Of a DNA stretch of 8,271 nt, positions 1 through 5,322 are shown piece by piece. Both the position numbers and the translations under genes were made by a program. Location of the stretch: the NCBI GenBank assembly GCA_027323595.1, contig DAHWBL010000207.1, positions 1-8,271 on the forward strand, given 5' to 3'. The DNA comes from Acetobacteraceae bacterium. Its GTDB lineage: Bacteria > Pseudomonadota > Alphaproteobacteria > Acetobacterales > Acetobacteraceae. The notes below the pieces were generated by a model that saw only the letters and a program-made list of their open reading frames with translations, had not been told where the DNA came from and searched no databases. Within the stretch, counting starts at the first letter, position 1. Each line of letters opens with the position of its first letter.

Positions 1-41
1 TATATTCCATCTGGACGCCCCTCCTGTTGGTTAGCTCGAAC

Positions 42-102
42 AAGCCCCAATATTGGCACCCGATGCCGTGGGGCCGTCCACACCAACAAAGGGCTTTTTT
101 TA
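42..102 (+). terminator. Candidate intrinsic terminator / structured RNA 3' end
   Basis: AAGCCC (42-47) is complementary to GGGCTT (91-96), and the 3' arm runs straight into a run of seven T (95-101), as in a rho-independent terminator reading rightwards. The loop is long (43 bases) and contains other pairings: GCCCCA 44-49 with TGGGGC 69-74, GGCA 55-58 with TGCC 64-67, and TGTTGGT 25-31 with ACCAACA 82-88. The last three nest into one alternative fold that excludes the terminator stem. No rightward gene starts downstream, so this would end a transcript entering from the left of the window. The pairings are seen directly; the role is inferred. Confidence 0.35.
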
Positions 103-150
103 TTTTGGTTTGGGGGGTTTGGGGGATTGGTGCGCGCCCCCCCACCCCGG

Positions 151-181
151 CCCTCCCCACGAGGGGGAGGGGGAAGTTTTT
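151..181 (+). terminator. GC-rich hairpin followed by T run
   Basis: An 8-bp stem, CCCTCCCC with GGGGAGGG, closes a 5-base loop (159-163). After a short GGGAAG spacer it is followed by TTTTT. This has the general form of a rightward intrinsic terminator, although the spacer between stem and T run is longer than usual. It could equally be one arm of a dispersed intergenic repeat. Confidence 0.3.
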
Positions 182-218
182 CTCTGCGCACGAACGCCAA
201 ATTTTTAGAAGTTTTTTG

Positions 219-240
219 GTTCTTTTTTTCAAAAAAGAAC
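219..240. repeat. AT-rich inverted repeat behind the dipeptidase gene
   Basis: GTTCTTTTTT (219-228) and AAAAAAGAAC (231-240) are exact reverse complements separated by two bases. The element lies 17 bases beyond the stop of the leftward dipeptidase gene, where a transcription terminator would be expected. On that strand the stem is followed by an A-rich rather than a T-rich stretch, so it is not a textbook intrinsic terminator in that direction. It may act through the A/T stem itself or be a repeat remnant. Confidence 0.35.
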
Positions 241-257
241 TGCTTCCCTTCGTGGCG

Positions 258-1271
258 TCAGCCTGCGGCGTGTTCGGCGGCGCGTAGGAGGCGTAGGAAG
301 TTGCCGCCCCATAGGGCGGCGATCTGGTTTTCGGTGTAGCCGCGGGCGACCAGTTCGATGGTGAGGTTGGCGCTGTCGGCGGCGTCGTGCCAGCCGGAGA
401 AGCCGCCGCCGCCGTCGAAATCGCTGCTGATGCCGACGTGGTCCAGGCCGATGCGGTGTACTGCGTGGTCGATGTGGTCGACGAAATCGGCGACGCGCAC
501 TTCGTCGGGGCGGGCGTGCGGGCGCAGGAAGGCGGAGACGGCGGTGATCTGGATCAGTCCGCCGGAGTCGGCCAGTGCGTCGAGTTGGGCGTCGTCCATG
601 TTGCGGGCGACGTCGCACAGGGCGCGGATGCACGAATGGGTGGCAACGACCGGGGTGCGGGCGAGGCTGGTGGCTTGCAGCATGGCCTGGCGGGAGAGGT
701 GGGACACGTCGACCAGCATGCCGAGCCGGCCCATTTCGGCGACCGCCGCGCGACCGAGGTCGGACAGGCCGCCATGCAGGGTGGCGGTGTCGCGCAGGTC
801 GGCGCGGGGGTTGGCGGAATCGCACAGGTCGTTGTGGCCGTTGTGGCACAGCGTCATGTAGCGCGCGCCCAGGCGGGCGAATTCGGCGAGGGTGGCGAGG
901 TCGCCGCCGATGGCGTGGCCGTTTTCGACGGCGGGGACGACCACGGTGGCGCCGGCGGCGACCGCGGCGGTGATGTCGTCCGCGCGGCTGGCGACGCGGA
1001 CCTCGGCACCTGGCGTGGGTGAGGCCATGGCGCGGATGGAGGCGAGCATGGACAGGGCGCGGTCGCGCGCGGCGGCGCGGGAGGCATCGGTGCGCGGGCC
1101 CTGTGGCACGTAGGCGGCGAAGCAGCCGACGGTGAGGTGGCCTTGGCGCATTTTCGGCAGATCGACGCGCCGGTCGGTTTGCTGATGCGGGTCGGGGCCG
1201 GTGGGCCAGGGGATGTCGATGTGGCTGTCGAGGGTGAGCAGGCGTTGGTGCAGCGCGAGAGCGTCGATCAT
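258..1271 (-). CDS. Membrane-dipeptidase-type zinc peptidase (family M19)
   Basis: This 337-residue protein matches the M19 (renal/membrane dipeptidase) family over its whole length. Visible metal-site motifs, in order, are HID at residues 17-19 (DSHIDIP), the bridging Glu116 in VENGHAIGG, His191 in VDVSH, His211 in ATHS and Asp284 in SSDFDGG. RN at 223-224 fits the family's substrate-carboxylate-binding arginine region. Such enzymes hydrolyse dipeptides with a binuclear zinc centre, often accepting a D-residue at the second position. No signal peptide or lipobox is visible, so it is probably cytoplasmic, unlike the mammalian GPI-anchored enzyme. The ATG start is supported by the HxD motif falling at residues 17-19, its normal place near the N-terminus. 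The ribosome binding site is weak. The gene stands alone, divergent from the his operon. The substrate is unknown. Confidence 0.93.
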   Translation of the reverse strand: MIDALALHQRLLTLDSHIDIPWPTGPDPHQQTDRRVDLPKMRQGHLTVGCFAAYVPQGPRTDASRAAARDRALSMLASIRAMASPTPGAEVRVASRADDITAAVAAGATVVVPAVENGHAIGGDLATLAEFARLGARYMTLCHNGHNDLCDSANPRADLRDTATLHGGLSDLGRAAVAEMGRLGMLVDVSHLSRQAMLQATSLARTPVVATHSCIRALCDVARNMDDAQLDALADSGGLIQITAVSAFLRPHARPDEVRVADFVDHIDHAVHRIGLDHVGISSDFDGGGGFSGWHDAADSANLTIELVARGYTENQIAALWGGNFLRLLRAAEHAAG

Positions 1272-1313
1272 GGTGGCAGGCTCGCCGGGCCGGCTTGGAT
1301 GGTCAAGCTGTTA

Positions 1314-1364
1314 ATGCCAAATCTTGCGGAGCGCGTCCCTTTCGCGGTTCGCGGGATTTGGCAT
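1314..1364. repeat. Palindromic element 1 (ATGCCAAATC ... GATTTGGCAT)
   Basis: ATGCCAAATC (1314-1323) and GATTTGGCAT (1355-1364) are exact reverse complements. Pairing continues inward through TTGCGGA (1324-1330) against TTCGCGG (1348-1354) if G-T pairs are allowed, giving about 17 paired positions around a 17-base loop. No T run follows on either side, so it does not look like a simple terminator. It is followed at once by GCGCGC (1365-1370), which can pair with GCGCGC at 1385-1390, and then by a second palindrome with the same core. Confidence 0.7.
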
Positions 1365-1401
1365 GCGCGCGGGTTGGCTGGGCGGCGCGCGCGAGACCAA
1401 G

Positions 1402-1444
1402 GGCTTATGCCAGGGGTCGCGCGCAGCGACACGTGGCATAAGTT
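1402..1444. repeat. Palindromic element 2 (CTTATGCCA ... TGGCATAAG)
   Basis: CTTATGCCA (1404-1412) and TGGCATAAG (1434-1442) are exact reverse complements, extendable by two G-T pairs outside. After a 3-by-3 internal mismatch, GTCGC (1416-1420) pairs with GCGAC (1426-1430) around a 5-base loop. It shares the ATGCCA/TGGCAT core with the palindrome at 1314-1364. The two form a doublet like the paired REP/BIME-type intergenic repeats of other proteobacteria. Alternatives are an operator pair or a processing/stability hairpin in the hisB 5' leader. Confidence 0.65.
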
Positions 1445-1502
1445 GGGTGGGTGGACGCGGGTTGCCTCTTTTCTGGCGGGATGGTTCGGAGTAGGGGGGC
1501 GC

Positions 1503-2093
1503 ATGAACCGCAGCGCGACCATCACCCGGGCCACCTCCGAAACCCAGATCGAGCTGAGCCTGGGGCTGGATGGCGCCGGGGTTGCCGACATCGACAGCGG
1601 CATCGGGTTTTTGGATCATATGCTGACCGCGCTGGCGCGGCACGGCATGTTCGATCTGCGGCTGCGTGCCACAGGCGACCGGCATATCGACGATCATCAC
1701 ACCACCGAGGATGTCGGCATCGTGCTCGGCCAGGCGCTGGCGAAGGCGTTGGGCGACAAGGCCGGCATCACCCGCTTTGGCCATGCCATCGTGCCGATGG
1801 ATGAGGCGCTGGCGGAGGCGGCGGTGGATCTGTCGGGGCGGGCGCATCTGTCGTGGCGGGTGGAGTTTCCGCGCGACAAGGTGGGCGCGATGGACACCGA
1901 ATTGTTCGAGGAATTCTTTCGCGCGCTGGCGGCCAACGCGCGCATGACGCTGCATCTGACGCTGCGGTCGGGCAGCAACAGCCACCATATCGCCGAGGCC
2001 TGTTTCAAGGCGGCGGCGCGGGCGTTGCGCATGGCGGTGGCGGCGGACCCGCGGGCGGCCGGGGCGATTCCGTCCACCAAGGGCGCGCTGTGA
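1503..2093 (+). CDS. hisB: Imidazoleglycerol-phosphate dehydratase
   Basis: HisB removes water from D-erythro-imidazole-glycerol phosphate to give imidazole-acetol phosphate, the sixth step after ATP/PRPP in histidine synthesis. The 196-residue protein is the usual length of the stand-alone enzyme, with no phosphatase domain as in the enterobacterial bifunctional form. Diagnostic motifs are GIGFLDHML (33-41), the manganese-binding HIDDHHTTED (61-70) and the second metal motif SNSHHIAEACFKA (158-170), with STKGAL at the C-terminus. The frame is open far upstream (to 1137). The ATG at 1503 is chosen because MNRSATITRATSET is the family-like N-terminus and a GGAG (1488-1491) with a G run precedes it. 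It is the first gene of the operon, and its stop overlaps the next gene's GTG (GTGA at 2090-2093). Confidence 0.97.
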   Translation: MNRSATITRATSETQIELSLGLDGAGVADIDSGIGFLDHMLTALARHGMFDLRLRATGDRHIDDHHTTEDVGIVLGQALAKALGDKAGITRFGHAIVPMDEALAEAAVDLSGRAHLSWRVEFPRDKVGAMDTELFEEFFRALAANARMTLHLTLRSGSNSHHIAEACFKAAARALRMAVAADPRAAGAIPSTKGAL

Positions 2094-2452
2094 AAATCTA
2101 TTGTGCCTATCAGCATCCGACCCGTCCGGCGCGGCTCGTGGCGGAGGGGTTTTCCTGGGGGGCGCTGATCCTGGGGCCGCTGTGGCTGGGCTGGCGGCAG
2201 GCCTGGATCTCGGCGGCGTTGCTGTTCGCGGCCCTGGTGGCGGCAGGCTTTGCCCAGGGCGCGGCGCCGGCGGTCGAGCTGGGGCTGGCGCTGCTGGCCG
2301 GGCTGTTCGGGCGCGACCTGGTGCGCTGGGAGATGGAGCTGCGCGGCTGGCATTTCGTCGGCATCGTCGCCGGGCGCGATGAGGAGACCGCCTTCGTGCG
2401 GCTGCTCGGCGCGCGGCCGGAGTTGGCGGGCGGCGCGGCCGGCAGGTTCTAG
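2090..2452 (+). CDS. DUF2628-like small membrane protein in the his operon
   Basis: This is a 120-residue protein with an N-terminal KIYCAYQHP strand-like segment, then FSWGALILGPLWLGWRQAW (21-39). That aromatic/proline-rich segment is typical of DUF2628 proteins. Hydrophobic stretches at about 40-56 and 61-75 probably cross the membrane, followed by a charged, Trp-containing tail (RDLVRWEMELRGWHFVGIVAGRDEETAF, written as two parts: residues 75-90 and 91-102). The start is the GTG overlapping the hisB stop by four bases, so translation is probably coupled to hisB. No function is established for the family. My recollection is that such a gene sits between hisB and hisH in other Rhodospirillales, which would make it a conserved passenger rather than an insertion. 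No catalytic motif is visible. Confidence 0.8.
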   Translation: MKIYCAYQHPTRPARLVAEGFSWGALILGPLWLGWRQAWISAALLFAALVAAGFAQGAAPAVELGLALLAGLFGRDLVRWEMELRGWHFVGIVAGRDEETAFVRLLGARPELAGGAAGRF

Positions 2453-2458
2453 CCGGTG

Positions 2459-3094
2459 ATGCTCGTCGCGGTGGTGGATCATGGCAGCGGCAATCTGGCC
2501 AGTGCCTCGCGGGCGCTGGAGCTGGCGGCCAGCCGCGCGGGGCTCGATGCGCGGGTGGTGGTGACCGCTGATCCGGCGGAGGTGGCGCGGGCGGACCGGG
2601 TGGTGCTGCCGGGGCAGGGGGCGTTCGCGGATTCCGCCGCCGGGCTCGCCGCGGTGCCGGGGCTGGCCGAGGCGGTGGCTGCGTCGGCCGATGCCGGGCG
2701 GCCGTTTCTGGGCATCTGCGTGGGCATGCAGCTGATGGCCGAGCGCGGGCTGGAGCACCAGGTGACGCCGGGCTTTGGCTGGATTTGTGGGCAGATCGCG
2801 GAGCTGGAGGTGCCGGGGCTGCGGCTGCCGCACATGGGCTGGAACACGCTGGAGTTCGAGCCGGGCGCGCATGCGCTGCTGGACGGGCTGCGGCCGGGCG
2901 ATCATGCCTATTTCGTGCATTCCTATGCGCTGGCCGGTGGCGATCCCGCGCAGATCATCGCGCGCACCGATTATGGCGGGCCGGTGGTGGCGATGGTGGC
3001 CAGCGGCAACCGGGCCGGCACGCAGTTTCATGTCGAGAAGAGCCAGGAGGTGGGGCTGCGCATCCTGGGTAATTTCCTGCGTTGGCGGCCATGA
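2459..3094 (+). CDS. hisH: Imidazole glycerol phosphate synthase, glutaminase subunit
   Basis: HisH hydrolyses glutamine and channels ammonia to HisF, which makes imidazole-glycerol phosphate and AICAR. This is a class I (triad) glutamine amidotransferase of 211 residues. It shows the N-terminal VVDHGSGN, the oxyanion-strand motif PGQGAF (51-56), nucleophile Cys87 in FLGICVGMQLM, HMGWN (125-129), FVHSY (152-156) and the His191/Glu193 pair in GTQFHVEKSQ. A GTG one codon upstream (2456) is also in frame; the ATG at 2459 is preferred because it begins the family-like MLVAVVDHGSGN. It follows the DUF2628 stop by six bases with only a weak ribosome binding site, suggesting coupling. Its obligate partner HisF is not in this window. 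Confidence 0.96.
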   Translation: MLVAVVDHGSGNLASASRALELAASRAGLDARVVVTADPAEVARADRVVLPGQGAFADSAAGLAAVPGLAEAVAASADAGRPFLGICVGMQLMAERGLEHQVTPGFGWICGQIAELEVPGLRLPHMGWNTLEFEPGAHALLDGLRPGDHAYFVHSYALAGGDPAQIIARTDYGGPVVAMVASGNRAGTQFHVEKSQEVGLRILGNFLRWRP

Positions 3095-3104
3095 TGGTGC
3101 GGCC

Positions 3105-3677
3105 ATGAGTGGGGTGGTGCCGGCGCTGGCGGTGGAGCGCATCACCGAGCTGGTCGATGAGGATCTCGGCGCGCTGTGCGAGGCGGCGGATTCGGCGATC
3201 ATCGATGGTGGCGGGTTCGGCTGGGTGAAGCCGCCGGGGCGGCGCGCGCTGGAGCGGTATTTCCAGGGGGTGCTGCTGGTGCCCGAGCGGGAATTGTTCG
3301 CCGCCCGGCTGGACGGGGTGATCGTGGGTTCGGCGCAACTGGTGCGCCCGCCGCGCAACAACGAGGCGCAGGCCTTCGCCGCCAGCCTGATGCATGAATT
3401 CGTCGCCCCCTATGCGCGTGGCCACGGGCTGGCGCGGATGATGATCCGCCGGGTGGAGGACCGCGCCCGCGCGCTTGGCTATCAGGTGTTGAATCTGGAT
3501 GTGCGCGAGACCCAGGACGTGGCGATCGGGCTGTATGAATCGCTGGGGTTCGAGCGCTGGGGCATCCATCCGCATTATGCCCGCGCCGATGGCCGGACGT
3601 TGCGCGGGATGTTCTACACCAAGCTGATCCAGCCGGCGGGCAAGGCGCGGATCGGCCCGGCGGGGGAGGCGGGCTGA
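3105..3677 (+). CDS. GNAT-family N-acetyltransferase within the his operon
   Basis: This 190-residue single-domain GNAT protein would transfer an acyl group from acetyl-CoA to an unknown amine. The acetyl-CoA loop is visible as YARGHGLARMMI (103-114, the R/Q-x-x-G-x-G/A type motif A). It is preceded by the strand MHEFVAP and followed by VLNLDVRETQDVAIGLYESLGF, in two parts (128-140, 141-149), where the motif B Tyr144 and LGFE are normal for the fold. The C-terminal tail (about 177-190) is Gly/Pro-rich and probably disordered. The start at 3105 lies ten bases after the hisH stop, and its stop shares one base with the hisA ATG. An acetyltransferase is not part of the histidine pathway; the placement implies co-expression, not a shared reaction. 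The exact start is uncertain because no strong ribosome binding site is seen. Confidence 0.85.
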   Translation: MSGVVPALAVERITELVDEDLGALCEAADSAIIDGGGFGWVKPPGRRALERYFQGVLLVPERELFAARLDGVIVGSAQLVRPPRNNEAQAFAASLMHEFVAPYARGHGLARMMIRRVEDRARALGYQVLNLDVRETQDVAIGLYESLGFERWGIHPHYARADGRTLRGMFYTKLIQPAGKARIGPAGEAG

Positions 3678-4423
3678 TGGGGCTGACGCTGTATCCGGCG
3701 ATCGATCTGAAGGATGGCGCGTGCGTGCGGCTGCGGCGCGGCGAGATGGCGGATGCGACGGTCTATTCCACCGATCCGGGTGGCCAGGCGCTGGCCTGGC
3801 AGGCGGGCGGGTGCGGGTGGCTGCATGTGGTCGATCTGAACGGCGCGTTCGCCGGGCGGTCGGTCAACCGGCAGGCGGTGGCGGCGATTTTGGCGGCGGC
3901 CGAGGTGCCGGTGCAGCTTGGCGGCGGCATTCGCGATCTGGCCGGGGTGGAGGCGTGGCTGGCCGCGGGGGTGCGCCGGGTGATCCTGGGCAGTGCCGCG
4001 GTGAAGGATCCGGCGTTCGTGCGCGAGGCGGCGCGGGCCTGGCCGGGGCGGGTGGTGGTGGGCATCGACGCGCGCGAGGGCATGGTGGCGACCGAGGGCT
4101 GGGCGCAGACCTCCGACCTGCCGGTCGGCGAGCTGGCGGCGCGGTTCGCCGATGCCGGGGTGGCGGCGATCATCTACACCGATATCGGCCGCGACGGCAT
4201 GCTGGGCGGGCTCAATCTGGAGGCGACGCTGGCGCTGGCGGCGACCACGCCGATCCCGGTGATCGCCAGCGGCGGGGTGGGCTCGATCGATGATCTGCGC
4301 GCGCTGAAGCGGGTGGCGGCGGCGGCGCCGGAGGGTGCGATCGAAGGGGTGATCGTGGGCCGCGCGCTGTATGACGGGCGGGTCGATCTGGCCGAGGCGC
4401 TGGCACTTTTTACCGCCCCGTAA
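3677..4423 (+). CDS. hisA: ProFAR isomerase
   Basis: HisA is 1-(5-phosphoribosyl)-5-[(5-phosphoribosylamino)methylideneamino]imidazole-4-carboxamide isomerase. It opens the ribose ring of ProFAR by an Amadori rearrangement to give PRFAR, the substrate of HisF-HisH. The 248-residue protein is a normal-length (beta/alpha)8 barrel with catalytic Asp10 in YPAIDLKDG, the phosphate loop QLGGGIRD (80-87), Asp131 in VVGIDAREG, YTDIGRDGML (167-176) and the second phosphate site IASGGVGS (196-203). The HisA rather than HisF identity rests on the PAIDLKDG start, the YTDIGRDG motif and the Arg/Trp content. A GGAGG at 3665-3669 lies seven bases before the ATG, which overlaps the GNAT stop. The last 14 bases overlap the convergent crotonase gene, so the operon ends here without hisF. 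Confidence 0.96.
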   Translation: MGLTLYPAIDLKDGACVRLRRGEMADATVYSTDPGGQALAWQAGGCGWLHVVDLNGAFAGRSVNRQAVAAILAAAEVPVQLGGGIRDLAGVEAWLAAGVRRVILGSAAVKDPAFVREAARAWPGRVVVGIDAREGMVATEGWAQTSDLPVGELAARFADAGVAAIIYTDIGRDGMLGGLNLEATLALAATTPIPVIASGGVGSIDDLRALKRVAAAAPEGAIEGVIVGRALYDGRVDLAEALALFTAP

Positions 4424-5222
4424 ACACCGGCGGGCGTTTGGCCAGGATGGCGGTGATCGCCTCGGCGTGGTCCTCGGTGCGGTGGCAGATGCCCTGGAAT
4501 ACCGCCGCCAGATCGAGATGATCGGACAATTCCTGGCGCGGGGCGGCTTTGAGCAGGCGCTTGGCCAGGCGCAGGGCCTGCGGCGGCTTGGCGGCGATGG
4601 TGGCGGCGAGCGCTGCGGCGCGGGGCAGCAATTCTTCGGGTGGCAGCACTTCGAGCACGATGCCCAGGCGCTGCGCCTCGGCGGCGTCGATGATGCGGGC
4701 GGTGAAGGTGAGTTCGGCGGCGGCCTGGTAGCCGATCAGCCGTTGCAGCATCCAGGCGCCGCCGTCGCCGGGGATGATGCCGACATCGAGGAAGCTTTCG
4801 CCCATGGTGGCGGTGGCGGCGGCCAGCCGCAGGTCGCACATGCAGGCCAGATCGAGCCCCGCACCGATGGCCGGGCCGTTGATGGCGGCGATGGCGGGCA
4901 CTTCGAGCCGGTGCATGGCCAGCGCCAGACGCTGGATGCCCAGGCGGTACTGGCGTTGCAGCTCGGCGATGTCGCCGGCGAAGGCGCCTTGCTGGGCCAG
5001 CATGTGCTTGATGTTGCCGCCCGAGGAGAAGGCGCTGCCGCCGCCGGTCAGCACCAGCACGGAAATGTCGAGCCCGGCGTTGATCCAGTCGATCACGCCG
5101 ATCAGGTCGTTGACCAGGGCGGTGCCGGTGAGCTCGTTGCGCACGTCGTGGCGCAGCATGGTGACGGTGGCGATGCGGCCGGTGATGTCGAGGCGGGCGT
5201 CGGTGAGGGCGGGCGGGGTCAT
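4410..5222 (-). CDS. Crotonase-family protein (enoyl-CoA hydratase/isomerase-like)
   Basis: This 270-residue protein has the crotonase fold. The oxyanion-hole segments are FSSGGNIKHM (65-74) and INGPAIGAGLDLACMCDLRL (114-133), followed by GESFLDVGIIPGDGG (141-155). Family members act on acyl-CoA thioesters: hydration, isomerisation, ring opening and others. By my alignment, the two glutamates of classical enoyl-CoA hydratase fall at Asp124 and Phe144, so simple hydratase activity is doubtful; Asp146 or Asp153 might serve instead. The ATG at 5222 is chosen over an in-frame ATG at 5234 and a TTG at 5264 because GGAGA lies six bases before it. The gene is divergent from a LysR regulator, which probably controls it, and overlaps hisA tail-to-tail. 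The family call is firm; the substrate is unknown. Confidence 0.9.
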   Translation of the reverse strand: MTPPALTDARLDITGRIATVTMLRHDVRNELTGTALVNDLIGVIDWINAGLDISVLVLTGGGSAFSSGGNIKHMLAQQGAFAGDIAELQRQYRLGIQRLALAMHRLEVPAIAAINGPAIGAGLDLACMCDLRLAAATATMGESFLDVGIIPGDGGAWMLQRLIGYQAAAELTFTARIIDAAEAQRLGIVLEVLPPEELLPRAAALAATIAAKPPQALRLAKRLLKAAPRQELSDHLDLAAVFQGICHRTEDHAEAITAILAKRPPVFTGR

Positions 5223-5322
5223 GTTGTTCTCCATGGAGGCAGAGATGTGGTCTGGTGAGATCAAAGGTAAAATGGTTTATGTTTATCGGATCGATAGAAT
5301 GCGTGCATGACGGGAGGCGGGG
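5223..5322. promoter_or_regulatory. Divergent crotonase / LysR control region
   Basis: This 100-base spacer is visibly AT-richer than the flanking genes. On the right-going strand TAGAAT (5295-5300) is a good -10 candidate for the regulator gene, with only a weak -35. GGAGG (5313-5317) lies five bases before the LysR ATG. GGAGA before the crotonase ATG is on the other strand. The operator-like palindrome at 5284-5296 overlaps the -10 candidate. This is the standard layout of a LysR regulator that represses itself and activates a divergent target. Confidence 0.6.
5284..5296. promoter_or_regulatory. LysR-type T-N11-A operator candidate
   Basis: TATCG GAT CGATA is a perfect 5-bp inverted repeat with a 3-base centre and fits the T-N11-A consensus of LysR-family recognition sites exactly. 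It lies 27 bases before the LysR start codon and about 60 bases before the crotonase start. The palindrome is seen directly; binding by the adjacent regulator is inferred. Confidence 0.6.

Larger units (their letters stand above)
103..257. repeat. Intergenic stretch with homopolymer tracts and inverted repeats
   Basis: No convincing gene lies here. The stretch holds G runs (112-117, 121-125), a C run (137-143), a hairpin CCCTCCCC 151-158 / GGGGAGGG 164-171 followed by five T (177-181), and a second, AT-rich inverted repeat GTTCTTTTTT 219-228 / AAAAAAGAAC 231-240 just downstream of the dipeptidase stop codon. Short open frames across it give low-complexity peptides (Pro/Arg- or Phe/Lys-rich) typical of mis-annotated dispersed intergenic repeats. 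I recall similar peptides from GC-rich alphaproteobacterial genomes, but cannot confirm copy number from one window. Confidence 0.4.
1272..1502. other. Divergent spacer between dipeptidase and hisB
   Basis: This spacer must carry the promoters for both the leftward dipeptidase gene and the rightward his operon. I could not identify a convincing -35/-10 pair for either. Most of it is occupied by the palindromic elements at 1314-1444. The last part (1488-1502) holds the hisB ribosome binding region, GGAG followed by a G run, in front of the ATG at 1503. No leader peptide rich in histidine codons is visible, so classical his attenuation is not indicated. Confidence 0.5.

Noticed and set aside
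27..287. 86-codon plus-strand open frame at the left edge
   Set aside because: It crosses homopolymer runs and hairpins and gives a low-complexity peptide; it is better explained as intergenic repeat sequence.
1137..1502. Upstream in-frame extension of hisB giving a 318-residue protein
   Set aside because: The extension overlaps the dipeptidase N-terminal coding region on the other strand and the palindromes, and resembles no HisB domain. The ATG at 1503 gives the family length and has a ribosome binding site.
1697..3361. 554-codon open frame on the minus strand opposite hisB, hisH and GNAT
   Set aside because: Rich in Arg, His, Gln and Pro with no recognisable domain, and it lies antisense to four well-supported genes. 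Long antisense frames are expected at this GC content.
4371..5258. 295-codon plus-strand frame opposite the crotonase gene
   Set aside because: Gly/Gln/Ala-rich shadow, no conserved motif, and the opposite strand carries a clear crotonase.
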